Positions 46,742 to 55,063 of a stretch of 64,000 nucleotides of DNA are shown piece by piece; positions within the stretch are counted from its first letter, which is position 1, and each line of letters begins with the position of its first letter. Source of the DNA: Saccharopolyspora aridisoli (GTDB lineage Bacteria; Actinomycetota; Actinomycetes; Mycobacteriales; Pseudonocardiaceae); NCBI RefSeq assembly GCF_004348445.1, contig NZ_SMKV01000003.1:186001-250000 (forward strand), given 5' to 3'. The notes beneath the pieces are model-generated. The model saw nothing but the letters and a program-made list of their open reading frames with translations. It was not told the origin of the DNA and searched no databases. A program made the translations under genes and the position numbers.

Positions 46742-47749
46742 ATGCGCAAGACAACGAAGTCCTTGGTCGCAATCACGTGCGCCGCGGTCGCGTTCGCCGC
46801 CGCCGGTTGCGGGACGACCAGCGAGAACACCGGTCAGGTCCAGGTCCAGGACCCGACGAAGGGCTGCCAGGGCGCCAACGGCAAGTACACGATCGGGATG
46901 AGCCAGGCGAACCTCGCCGAGCCGTACCGGGTGCGGATGGACGACGACATCCGCAAGGCCGCGCAGAAGGTCCCGCAGTTCGAGGAGGTGCAGTTCTCCG
47001 ACGCTGCGAAGGACAACTCCAAGCAGGTCACCGACGTCGAGAACTTCATGACCAAGCAGGTCGACCTGCTGATGATCTCGCCGAACGAGGCGGCGCCGCT
47101 GACCGATGTGGTGCGCAAGGCCTACAACCAGGGCATCCCCGTCGTGGTGCTGGACCGCAAGGTCGACGGTGAGGCGTACACGACCTACATCGGCGCGGAC
47201 AACGTCGCCATCGGCAAGCAGGCGGGCGAGTTCTTCAAGAAGGCGCTGCTGCCGCAGGGCGGCAAGATCGTGCAGATCAAGGGCCTCTCCGGCTCCACAC
47301 CGGCCGCTGAGCGGGAAGAGGGCTTCAAGCAGGGCATCGCGGGCTCCAAGATCGAGGTCGTGGCCACCGCCGACGGCGAGTGGGAGCGCTCGGTCGGGCA
47401 GCAGAAGATGGACGCGCTGCTCAAGGCCCACCCGGACGTCCAGGCCGTGTACTCGCAGAACGATCCGATGGCCGAGGGCGCCTGGCTGGCCGCGCAGGCC
47501 GCCAACCGCCCGGACCTGAAGTTCGTGGGCATCGACGGCCTGCCGATCCCCTCCGGCGGGATCAAGGCGGTGGAGGAGGGCCGGCTGCAGGCCACGAACC
47601 TCTACCCGACGGGTGGCGCGGAGGCCGTCGAGGCGGCCAAGAAGATCCTGGTCGACTGCCAGCAGGTGCCCAAGATCCAGACGCTGGGAACCGAACTGAT
47701 CACGAAGGACAACGCGGCCGAGGTGTACGGCCGGCTCAACCAGGATTAG
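46742..47749 (+). CDS. Sugar-binding lipoprotein of the ABC transporter
   Basis: A 335-residue periplasmic-binding-protein type I (RbsB-like) lipoprotein. The signal ends in lipobox AAGC, so the mature protein starts at C23. The N-terminal lobe has YTIGMSQANLAEPYRVRM, and VDLLMISPNEAAPLTDVV and IPVVVLDRKVDG follow; YSQNDPMAEGAWLAAQ and FVGIDGLPIPSGGIKAVEEG are the hinge-side sugar-contact region. Overall it is closer to galactofuranose/ribose-type binders (YtfQ, RbsB) than to maltose-type ones. It captures the sugar for the permease. RBS is GAAGGGAG. A terminator follows 75 nt after the stop, so this closes the operon. Confidence 0.92.
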   Translation: MRKTTKSLVAITCAAVAFAAAGCGTTSENTGQVQVQDPTKGCQGANGKYTIGMSQANLAEPYRVRMDDDIRKAAQKVPQFEEVQFSDAAKDNSKQVTDVENFMTKQVDLLMISPNEAAPLTDVVRKAYNQGIPVVVLDRKVDGEAYTTYIGADNVAIGKQAGEFFKKALLPQGGKIVQIKGLSGSTPAAEREEGFKQGIAGSKIEVVATADGEWERSVGQQKMDALLKAHPDVQAVYSQNDPMAEGAWLAAQAANRPDLKFVGIDGLPIPSGGIKAVEEGRLQATNLYPTGGAEAVEAAKKILVDCQQVPKIQTLGTELITKDNAAEVYGRLNQD

Positions 47750-47823
47750 AAGCCGAAGTGGACGCGAACTCCTCCGGGTAGCAACGAGGCGCGGAACGGG
47801 CCGCGTCGCGCCGGACCGAGGAC

Positions 47824-47859
47824 AGGCCGCAGCGCTCGTTCCGAGTGCTGCGGCCTTTT
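47824..47859 (+). terminator. Intrinsic terminator of the ABC operon
   Basis: A 10-bp stem AGGCCGCAGC / GCTGCGGCCT with a 13-nt loop, followed by TTTT, the clearest rho-independent-type site in the window. Confidence 0.85.
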
Positions 47860-48188
47860 CGTGCCGCGAGAATCCGGAGCACTGGTTCGATACACCGAAT
47901 TCCGCTGCCCGGCAGCTAAAAACACCTGGTTGGCGGCTGTCGTGAGTACGACACACCAGAGACCATCTTATTGAGTGATTTCGCGTATCGATGACTATTC
48001 CGTGCCCGTTGTTTGGTTGCCGTCCGGGAGGCCATTTCTTACGCTGCGCTAGATCGCGCTTTGAGATCTTGCCGGGTCCGAGTCGGTTGGAAACCACTGA
48101 GTTAGAGCGCATCACGATTCACGGAACCGGAATCAGCGGCAGAACTGTCTGCGGTGGACAGCGCTGTCCGCAGGGGAGGGCGAGCACG
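47860..48188. other. Upstream region of the GH172 gene
   Basis: About 330 bp without a recognised gene and richer in A/T than its surroundings. No copy of the LacI operator seen at 44047 and 51731 was found here. GGGGAGGG (48172-48179) is the ribosome-binding site of the next gene. Possible upstream in-frame starts exist but lack coding bias. Confidence 0.5.
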
Positions 48189-50507
48189 ATGACAGAACGC
48201 TCCGCACCGTCGCGAAGCGACGCCCGCCGGCGGTACCGCCGGCTCGCCGCCTACCTGGGTGTCTTCTCGCTCGCCGCTGCCGCGGTGATCGCCGACGCCG
48301 GGTTCGCGAGCGTCCGAGCCCACGCCCAGCAACCTGCGCCGCCGAGCAAGGGCCAGGTCGGCTGGGACTCCTACCGAGACCTCGACGGGATGCCGCGACT
48401 GCGCGGCGCCGAGCAGTCCTTGCAGTTCTCCAGCTACGACCGCTCCGGCGGCAACGACGACGGATTCGAGGGCACCTACTCCTGCCTGCGCGAATCGGCG
48501 CGGGGATGCGTGATCGCCGAGCACACCGGGCCGGGTGAGATCTCCGGCCTGTGGAGCACACGCGAGCCGATGGGCGACGTCACGGCGACCGGAAACCTCG
48601 TCGTCGAGCTCGACGGCCGCACGGTGCTCGACGCGCCGTTCGCCGACGTGGTCAGCGGCAAGGTCGGAGCGCCGTTCGTGTGGCCGCTGGTGGGCAACGC
48701 CGACGACGCCGCAGGCGGTGTGGTCAGCAAGGTGCCGATGCCGTTCCGCGAATCGATGCGCGTCACCGTGCGCAACAACCCGGACTTCTACCACGTGAAC
48801 TACCGGACCTTCCCCGACGCGGAAGGTGTCGAGACCTTCGATCCCGCGGACCCGGCCACAGACGTGCTGACGAAGCTGCGGGGCTTCGGCGTGGCCGATC
48901 CGAAGAACGCCACCGGCGGAACACCGGTGCGCAGCGACTTCGGTCTGGCCCCCGGCGGCGTGCACACCGTCGCCGAGGTGAGCGGACCGGCGCGGATCAA
49001 CCAGCTGCGGGTGCGCTTGCCGCAGGTGGTTGCGGCTCCCCAGGTCGTCGACGACGGCATGGCCTTCGGTCAGGGCGGCGGCAGCCGGTTCCGGATGCGC
49101 GTGGACCCGAACAACGAGGGCGTCCGCGTGATCCGGCGGTTCGACCCGCAGGTCGCCGACCAGGTCGCGAGCATGGCGGTCAACGGCCAGGTGGTGGGTG
49201 AGTGGCGCAGCGGTGCGGCCGCTCCCGGCCAGTGGGGAGTGCAGTCGATCGACGTGCCCGCCCACATCACCGCCGGTGAGTCCTCGGTCGAGGTCGACAA
49301 CCGGTTCGTCTCGTCCTCCTTGGACGTCAACGAGTTCCGCTACGACGTGCAGAGCCTGGTCAACGGCGAGTGGGTCCGCACCGACGTGCTCGACCTCGGC
49401 CCCGGGCACCCGGGTGAGGAGAGCGCGCACGGCTACCAGATCGACAACCCGGTCTTCGAGCGCTCCCGGCTGTCCGGGAGGTACACGATCCCGCCCGAGC
49501 AGGTCGCGGCCTCCGACGAGGTGCTGACCTCCGCGCGCCTGCGCGTCACCTTCGACGGCGAGACCACTGTGGACGCTCCCATCGGCGAGTTCTTCGGCAC
49601 CGGGCTCGGCGAGTACGACGTGCGCACGATGATGAGCTCGGTCGATCCCGGACAGGACGGCTGGTACACGGCGTGGTGGCCGATGCCGTTCAACGAGAGC
49701 GCCAAGGTGGAGATCGTCAACGGCAGCGGCATCCCGATCGAGGGGGCCACGGCCGAGGTCGTCACCGGGCCCGGCGGCGTCGACGAGGGCAGCGGCCACT
49801 TCCACGCCACGCACAAGCGCGGCAACACGGTTCCCGGTCGGGACTGGAACTTCCTCGACCCCGGCGGGGCGGGAACGTTCTACGGGGTCACCCACACCAT
49901 GCGCGGCCTGATCCCGCTCAACGAGACCAAGGCGAGCGTGCTGCCGCACTCCACGCGGCAGACGGCGTCCAACCCGCGCAACTACCTGGAGGGCGACGAG
50001 CGGTTCTACGTCGACGGGGCCGAGGAACCCGCGTGGCACGGGACCGGGACCGAGGACTTCTACGAGTCGGGCTGGTACTTCCGGTTCGGCACGACGTTCT
50101 CGATGCCGCAGGCGGGCAACCCCGGCCACGAGGTGAACCAGGACGGCTGCCAGTACGACTGCACCGGCGCCTACCGGCTGATGGTGGGCGACGCGGTGTC
50201 CTTCCGGAACGGGCTGGTCGCGGGCATCGAACACGGCCCGGCCAACGACGAACCGGGCGACTACAGCTCCACGGCCTACTGGTACGGGGCTCCGGTCGGT
50301 CGCAGCCTGCCAGCGGGCCCACCGCCACCGGAGGTACCGCCGGCCCTCCCACCGGCACCGCCGGCCCCGACCCAGCCCCCGTCACAACCGGCTCCGACGG
50401 CGCCGCAGGAGCCGGGCCGACCGACGTCCACCGGCTCGACGCCACCGGACTCGGGCACGACTGAGCCGTCGAGTGAGAGCAACGGTCTCCTGCCGAGCTC
50501 GAACTGA
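48189..50507 (+). CDS. Secreted or anchored DUF2961 (GH172) glycoside hydrolase
   Basis: A 772-residue protein. A basic start (RSDARRRYRRLAAYLG) and one hydrophobic segment (VFSLAAAAVIADAGFASV) act as signal or signal anchor. The body shows GWDSYRDLDGMPRLRGAEQ, FEGTYSCLRE, GPGEISGLWST, PMPFRESMRVTVRN and the hallmark WHGTGTEDFYESGWYF (E622), then GCQYDCTGAYR. The last ~75 residues are a Pro/Thr/Ser linker-like tail. DUF2961 is now CAZy family GH172, with difructose-dianhydride hydrolases and D-arabinofuranosidases that act on D-arabinan. A central insert of roughly 330 residues of beta-type sequence makes it longer than simple members (about 400). It lies inside a sugar-uptake and pentose-use locus. 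Substrate is inferred. Confidence 0.85.
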   Translation: MTERSAPSRSDARRRYRRLAAYLGVFSLAAAAVIADAGFASVRAHAQQPAPPSKGQVGWDSYRDLDGMPRLRGAEQSLQFSSYDRSGGNDDGFEGTYSCLRESARGCVIAEHTGPGEISGLWSTREPMGDVTATGNLVVELDGRTVLDAPFADVVSGKVGAPFVWPLVGNADDAAGGVVSKVPMPFRESMRVTVRNNPDFYHVNYRTFPDAEGVETFDPADPATDVLTKLRGFGVADPKNATGGTPVRSDFGLAPGGVHTVAEVSGPARINQLRVRLPQVVAAPQVVDDGMAFGQGGGSRFRMRVDPNNEGVRVIRRFDPQVADQVASMAVNGQVVGEWRSGAAAPGQWGVQSIDVPAHITAGESSVEVDNRFVSSSLDVNEFRYDVQSLVNGEWVRTDVLDLGPGHPGEESAHGYQIDNPVFERSRLSGRYTIPPEQVAASDEVLTSARLRVTFDGETTVDAPIGEFFGTGLGEYDVRTMMSSVDPGQDGWYTAWWPMPFNESAKVEIVNGSGIPIEGATAEVVTGPGGVDEGSGHFHATHKRGNTVPGRDWNFLDPGGAGTFYGVTHTMRGLIPLNETKASVLPHSTRQTASNPRNYLEGDERFYVDGAEEPAWHGTGTEDFYESGWYFRFGTTFSMPQAGNPGHEVNQDGCQYDCTGAYRLMVGDAVSFRNGLVAGIEHGPANDEPGDYSSTAYWYGAPVGRSLPAGPPPPEVPPALPPAPPAPTQPPSQPAPTAPQEPGRPTSTGSTPPDSGTTEPSSESNGLLPSSN

Positions 50508-50520
50508 TCGCTCGCGAAAC

Positions 50521-50554
50521 CGGTGCCCGGATCTCACCGCAGATCCGGGCACCG
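50521..50554. terminator. Bidirectional terminator, 14-bp perfect stem
   Basis: CGGTGCCCGGATCT and its exact complement with a 6-nt loop, between the convergent GH172 and lacI-type genes. Confidence 0.85.
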
Positions 50555-50618
50555 ATTTCCGCTACCGGCGGATCGGTCGGGCCCGGCGTTCGCTCCTGGA
50601 ACACGTCAGTCCTGGTCC

Positions 50619-50657
50619 AACCGCCCGTGATCGATGTCCTCTTCGTCCGGTCGGTTC
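50619..50657. repeat. Intergenic repeat B, copy 2
   Basis: AACCGCCCGTGATCGATG then TCCTCTTCGTCCGGTCGGTTC; partner of 30626-30664. It ends 4 nt before the stop of the minus-strand LacI-type gene. Confidence 0.5.
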
Positions 50658-50661
50658 GCCG

Positions 50662-51654
50662 TCAGCGGGAGGAGCTGCCGCGCGCGACCAGGTGGGCGGA
50701 GAGCGTCGTGGTGGAGGTTTCCTCGCGGTCGCCCGAGATGCGGTCGAGCAGGAGGCGGGCCGCCAGCGCACCGATGTCGTAGGCGGGCTGGGCGACGACC
50801 GACAGCGGAGGGTCGAGCAACGTGGTCCACGGAGCGTCGTCGAAGGCGACGACTCCGACGTCGCGGCCCGGCTTGAGCTTCAGCGCCGCTAACGCTTCCA
50901 GCACACCGACGGCCATCGCGCTGTTGCCCACCAGCACCGCGTCCGGCGGATTGTTCTGCCTGAGCAGCGCGTGCGCGGCCTGCTGCGCGCCGTCGGCCTT
51001 GAACTTCGACCGCCGCACCAGCGAGGTGGAGCTGGGCAGCTTCACCGCGCGCAGCCCGTCGCGGTAGCCGGCCAGCCGGTCGTCGGCCGTGGGCACCCCG
51101 CTGGGACCGGTGAGGCAGCCGATGCGGCTGTAGCCCTGCCCGGCCAGGTGCAGCGTCGCGTGCTTGGCCGCCATCCGGTTGTCGACCAGCACCGTGTCGC
51201 TCGCGCGGTCCGGAAGCGGCCGGTCCACTGCCACCACCGGCGTGCTGTGCCTGGCCAGCAGCTCGGCCGTGCCCGAGCTGCCGGTGGGCGAGAGCAGCAC
51301 CCCGGCGACGCGCTCCTGCAGCGCGACGTCGACGTACTCGCGCTCCTTGTCCGGGGCGTCGTCGGAGTTGCACAGCACCAGCGAGTACCCGGCCTCGTGG
51401 GCGACGTCCTCGACGCCTCGTGCGATCGCGGTGAAGAACGGGTTCTCCACGTCGGAGATGATCAACGCGAGCACTGCGGTCTCCTGTTTCCGCAGGTTGC
51501 GGGCGGGGCCGTTGGGCCGGTACCCGAGCTCTTCGGCTGCGGCGAGCACTCTCCCGGCGAGTTCCGGATCAACCGTCGCCTTGCCGTTGAGCGCCCGGGA
51601 GACGGTGGCCGTGGACACCCCCGCGCGGGTCGCCACGTCGCTGATCGTCGCCAC
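50662..51654 (-). CDS. LacI-family transcriptional regulator of the sugar locus
   Basis: A 330-residue repressor. The N-terminal helix-turn-helix and hinge are ATISDVATRAGVSTATVSRAL and LGYRPNGPARNLRKQ; the rest is a periplasmic-binding-like sensor (VLALIISDVENPFFTAIARG, VAGVLLSPTGSSGTAELL, GVVAFDDAPWTTLLDPPLSVVAQP). GTG 51654 is placed by GAGGGAGGAA; a GTG five codons upstream would lie on that site. It is divergent from the isomerase gene, whose promoter carries an 18-bp palindromic site repeated in front of the ABC operon. This gene is the obvious candidate to bind both, so the locus would be induced by the sugar or a product (inference). Confidence 0.92.
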   Translation of the reverse strand: MATISDVATRAGVSTATVSRALNGKATVDPELAGRVLAAAEELGYRPNGPARNLRKQETAVLALIISDVENPFFTAIARGVEDVAHEAGYSLVLCNSDDAPDKEREYVDVALQERVAGVLLSPTGSSGTAELLARHSTPVVAVDRPLPDRASDTVLVDNRMAAKHATLHLAGQGYSRIGCLTGPSGVPTADDRLAGYRDGLRAVKLPSSTSLVRRSKFKADGAQQAAHALLRQNNPPDAVLVGNSAMAVGVLEALAALKLKPGRDVGVVAFDDAPWTTLLDPPLSVVAQPAYDIGALAARLLLDRISGDREETSTTTLSAHLVARGSSSR

Positions 51655-51699
51655 GACTTCCTCCCTCACCGCTGGGCGAGTGACGGTGGGCCACCCGCC

Positions 51700-51748
51700 T
51701 TGACAGCCTGTATTACGCCAGAATAGCGTCCGAGAAAACGATTGCTCG
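51700..51748 (+). promoter_or_regulatory. Promoter and LacI-type operator of the isomerase-kinase operon
   Basis: -35 TTGACA (51700-51705), an 18-nt spacer, -10 TAGCGT (51724-51729), then CGAGAAAACGATTGCTCG (51731-51748), the exact reverse complement of the site at 44047-44064. The word TAGCGTCCGAG is shared by both promoters. It also lies in the promoter region of the divergent regulator gene, so autoregulation is possible. Confidence 0.8.
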
Positions 51749-51847
51749 CGCTGGTTCGCAAGGTCTTCCAGGCGATTCGGCCGAGAATCCGCGCACCGCC
51801 GGTTCAGCAGCAGTCAACGCCGTCTGTGAAGCGAACTTGGAGGAACT

Positions 51848-53272
51848 GTGGCTCGCATCGGTGTCGTCAGCATCTCGGACGGGCGTGGTCACGTGCACGC
51901 CCGCAACGCCGAGTTCATCCAGTCCAAACAGGACGCTCTGGTCGCCTCGCTGCGCGCGGCCGGCCACGAGGTCGTCGTCGGCGCCGATCTGGTCGCCACC
52001 AACTCCCTGGCCGTCTCCGTCGCCCGCGAGGTCGCGGCGGCCGACGTGGACGTCACCGTCCTCTACTACGCGGTCTGGTCGTTCCCGCACTTCACGATGC
52101 TGGCCGCGGACGCCACCCGCAGCCCGCTGGTGCTGGTGGCCAGCACCGACCCCACCGAGCCCGGCTTGGTCGGGATGCTCGCCGCAGGTGGCGCGCTGGA
52201 CCAGATCGGCCGCAGTCACACCCGTGCCTGGGGAGCCCCTGACGACGCCGACCTGGCAACCAAGATCGGTGTGCACGCGCAGGCGTCGGCCGCGGTGAGC
52301 TCGCTGCACGGCTCCACCTTCGGCCGCTTCGGCGGACGCCCGATGGGCATGAACACCGCCGTGGCCAACACCGACCAGTGGATGCGCAAGTTCGGAGTCG
52401 ACGTCGAGGAGATCGACCAGTACGAGCTGGTGCTGCGCGCCGAGCAGGCCGACGGTGCCGAAGCGAAGAAGGCCCGCGAGTGGATCGAGCAGCACGCCGC
52501 CGGGGTGCACTACGACGGTGACAAGCTGACCCCTGAGCTCCTCGAACGACAGATCCGCTCCTACCTGGCCATTCGCGACATCATCGACGAGCGGAACCTG
52601 GACTTCTCCGGGATCAAGGCGCAGCCCGAGCTGACCGAGAACTTCGCGACGATGGACGTCACCGAGGCGTTCCTCAACGACCCCTACGACTGGAACGGCC
52701 CCAAGCAGCCGCACGTGTGCGCCACCGAAGCCGACATGGACGGCGCGCTGACGATGCAGCTGTTCAAGGCCATCTCCGGCACTCCGGTGCTGTTCGCCGA
52801 CGTCCGGCACTACCACGCCGACCGCGACATCTGGGACTTGTGCAACTCCGGCCAGCACGCCACCTGGTACGCCGCGCGCAGCGACGACCCGGCCGAGAAC
52901 CTCTCGAAGGTCAACTTCTACCCGGAGGTGTTCTTCTTCCCCGCGGGTGGAGCCTCGGTGCAGCACATCGCGGCCCCGGGAGAGATGACCCTCGGCCGTC
53001 TGACCAGGGAAGACGGCGAGTACCGCCTCCAGCTGATGCTCGGCGAGTTCGAGGACTACGGCGAGGCGACGAACAAGGCGCTCGTCGACCAGTCCACACC
53101 GGAGTGGCCGCACGCGTTCGCGCGGCTGGACGCGCCGGGCGAGGTGTTCCTGTCGAAGTTCGGGGCGAACCACATCCACGCCGTGCCCGGTGATCACCGA
53201 GCCGCGCTGCGCGCTGTGGCCGAACAGCTGGACATCCGCCTGGACGAGTGGAGCCGGGGGTCGGGGTCGTGA
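51848..53272 (+). CDS. L-fucose/L-arabinose isomerase family protein
   Basis: A 474-residue aldose-ketose isomerase. FGRFGGRPMGMNTAVANTDQW is the family N-terminal motif, and the C-terminal half has VCATEADMDGALTMQLFKA and VLFADVRHYHADRD, where the Glu and Asp that bind manganese are expected, plus CNSGQHATWYA and HIAAPGEMTLGRL. The fold is shared by FucI (L-fucose, also D-arabinose) and AraA (L-arabinose), and sequence alone does not choose. The GTG has TTGGAGGAACT upstream. The stop overlaps the kinase start (GTGA), so product and next enzyme are coupled. With GH172 nearby and no epimerase or aldolase in the window, D-arabinose to D-ribulose is the favoured reaction (inference). Confidence 0.88.
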   Translation: MARIGVVSISDGRGHVHARNAEFIQSKQDALVASLRAAGHEVVVGADLVATNSLAVSVAREVAAADVDVTVLYYAVWSFPHFTMLAADATRSPLVLVASTDPTEPGLVGMLAAGGALDQIGRSHTRAWGAPDDADLATKIGVHAQASAAVSSLHGSTFGRFGGRPMGMNTAVANTDQWMRKFGVDVEEIDQYELVLRAEQADGAEAKKAREWIEQHAAGVHYDGDKLTPELLERQIRSYLAIRDIIDERNLDFSGIKAQPELTENFATMDVTEAFLNDPYDWNGPKQPHVCATEADMDGALTMQLFKAISGTPVLFADVRHYHADRDIWDLCNSGQHATWYAARSDDPAENLSKVNFYPEVFFFPAGGASVQHIAAPGEMTLGRLTREDGEYRLQLMLGEFEDYGEATNKALVDQSTPEWPHAFARLDAPGEVFLSKFGANHIHAVPGDHRAALRAVAEQLDIRLDEWSRGSGS

Positions 53273-54801
53273 GTGCTGGAGCCGGTGCGGACCGGCTTCA
53301 GCACTCACAGGCGGTCCTGCTCGGCATCGACATCGGCACCTCCAGCTCGAAGGGGGTGCTGGTCGACGCCACGGGCAAGATCATCGCGCGTGCGAGCCGA
53401 CCGCACCAGACCTCGCACCCGCATCCCGGTTGGGTGGAGCACGACGCGGAATCGGTGTGGTGGGCGGATTTCCTGGAGCTGACCAGGGAACTGCTGCCCG
53501 CCGCCCAGGGCTGCGAGATCGCGGGGTTGGGCGTCAGCGGCATCGGACCGGTGCTGCTGCCCGCCGACGGCAACGGAGAACCGCTGCGCCCAGCGATCCT
53601 CTACGGCGTCGACACCCGCGCCACCGACGAGATCGACGAGCTCACCGCCGAACTCGGCGCTGAGGAGGTCCTGCGGCGCGGCGGTTCGGCGCTGTCCAGC
53701 CAGGCGGTGGGGCCGAAGATCCGGTGGCTGGCCAAGCAGGAGCCCGAGGTCTACCGGCGCACCGAGATGCTGCTGATGTGCAGCTCCTACCTGGTGCACC
53801 GGCTGACGGGGCGGTACGTGCTCGACCACCACTCGGCCAGCCAGTGCGACCCGATCTACGACCTGCGGGCGCGGGACTGGTCCGCGGACTGGGCCGCTCG
53901 CGTCGCGCCGGACCTGCCTCTGCCGGAGCTGGCCTGGCCGACCGAGGTCGTCGGCCGCGTCGGGGCGGAGGCAGCGGCCGAAACCGGTCTGCCGGAAGGA
54001 CTGCCGGTCACGGCGGGCACGGTCGACGCGTGGGCCGAGGCGACCAGCGTCGGCGTGCGCGCTCCAGGTGACGTGATGCTGATGTACGGGACCACGATGT
54101 TCTTCGTCGAGGTCCTCGACGAGGTCAGGCCGCACCCGGCGCTGTGGGGCACCTGCGGCGCCTTCCCCGACACCTACACGCTGGCCGCCGGGATGGCGAC
54201 CTCCGGTGCGGTCACCGACTGGCTGCGCGGGCTCGTCGACGGCGACTTCGCGCAACTCGTCTCGGAGGCCGCGTCGGTCCCGGCGGGCTCGCGGGGGCTG
54301 TTGCTGCTGCCGTACTTCGCCGGTGAGCGCACGCCGATCTTCGACCCGTCGGCGCGCGGCGTGCTCGCCGGGCTGACCTTGGATCACGGTCGTGCCGAGC
54401 TGTACCGGGCGGCGTTGGAGGGGATCTCCTTCGGCGTCCGGCACAACCTGGAAGCGATGGGGGAGGCGGGTGGTTCCGCGCACCGGTTGGTCGCGGTCGG
54501 TGGTGGCACGCAGGGCGGGCTGTGGACGCAGATCGTCTCCGACATCACCGGCAAGGAGCAGCAGATCCCCGCCGAGACGGTCGGTGCCGCCTACGGGAAC
54601 GCCCTGCTCGCCGGCGTCGGCACCGGCACCGCAGTGGATCCGGACGCCTGGAACCCGGTCGTGGACACCGTGCGACCCAACCCGGACAACACCGAGCGCT
54701 ACGAGAACTACTACCGCCACTACCGCGACCTCTACGACTCAACGACCCGAATCGCCCACTTCCTAGCCGCAGAACAACACGCGGCCGACCAAACCCCCTG
54801 A
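53269..54801 (+). CDS. FGGY-family carbohydrate kinase, probable ribulokinase-type
   Basis: A 510-residue sugar kinase. The first ATP loop is LLGIDIGTSSSKGVLVDATG; FGGY-type motifs are GVSGIGPVLLPADGNGE, ILYGVDTRATDEID, AGTVDAWAEATSVGV and MYGTTMFFVEV, LLLPYFAGERTPIFDPSARG and VAVGGGTQGGLWTQIVSDITG. GTG 53269 overlaps the isomerase stop by 4 nt. It would phosphorylate the ketopentose made by the isomerase. D-ribulose as substrate would give D-ribulose-5-phosphate directly for the pentose phosphate pathway; L-ribulose or L-fuculose would need AraD- or FucA-type enzymes that are not here. Confidence 0.9.
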   Translation: MSAGAGADRLQHSQAVLLGIDIGTSSSKGVLVDATGKIIARASRPHQTSHPHPGWVEHDAESVWWADFLELTRELLPAAQGCEIAGLGVSGIGPVLLPADGNGEPLRPAILYGVDTRATDEIDELTAELGAEEVLRRGGSALSSQAVGPKIRWLAKQEPEVYRRTEMLLMCSSYLVHRLTGRYVLDHHSASQCDPIYDLRARDWSADWAARVAPDLPLPELAWPTEVVGRVGAEAAAETGLPEGLPVTAGTVDAWAEATSVGVRAPGDVMLMYGTTMFFVEVLDEVRPHPALWGTCGAFPDTYTLAAGMATSGAVTDWLRGLVDGDFAQLVSEAASVPAGSRGLLLLPYFAGERTPIFDPSARGVLAGLTLDHGRAELYRAALEGISFGVRHNLEAMGEAGGSAHRLVAVGGGTQGGLWTQIVSDITGKEQQIPAETVGAAYGNALLAGVGTGTAVDPDAWNPVVDTVRPNPDNTERYENYYRHYRDLYDSTTRIAHFLAAEQHAADQTP

Positions 54802-55063
54802 CCCGAACCCGAGCCGCCCCGGCCCGGCCCCGAATCCGGCTCGGCCCCCGGTCCCGATCCCGGCCGGTCTCGGTCCCGACCGCTTGCTCCCGGTGTCGGT
54901 TCCGAATGCGTGCGGACCCGGAACACCGCCGTGATCGGGTTCCTGGATGCGGCCGTAGCCGGGGTTCTGAATGCGGCGGTTCTCGCGGTTGGGGGTGGGG
55001 GGTGCGCGATCTTGTTAAGCTCACTCCTCCTGGTTGACGGGGTGTGAGACGTAGGAGGTCGCG
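54802..55063. repeat. Repeat-rich gap after the kinase gene
   Basis: This 262-bp stretch has imperfect direct repeats: CCCGATCCCGG and CTCGGTCCCGACC variants (54860-54890), then two copies of a GGTTCCTGGATGCGGCCGT / GGTTCTGAATGCGGCGGT word (54948-54985). No gene was seen. AGGAGG at 55051-55056 is the ribosome-binding site of the next gene. Confidence 0.45.

Noticed and set aside
50521-50554. Hairpin as an operator for the LacI regulator
   Set aside because: It lies between two convergent gene ends and has a GC-rich terminator form; the real operator candidates are the 18-mers in the two promoters.
51848-54801. Classical L-arabinose (araBAD) operon
   Set aside because: No araD-type epimerase is present, the isomerase is of the mixed fucose/arabinose family, and GH172 and D-ribulose use fit the gene set better; not excluded.
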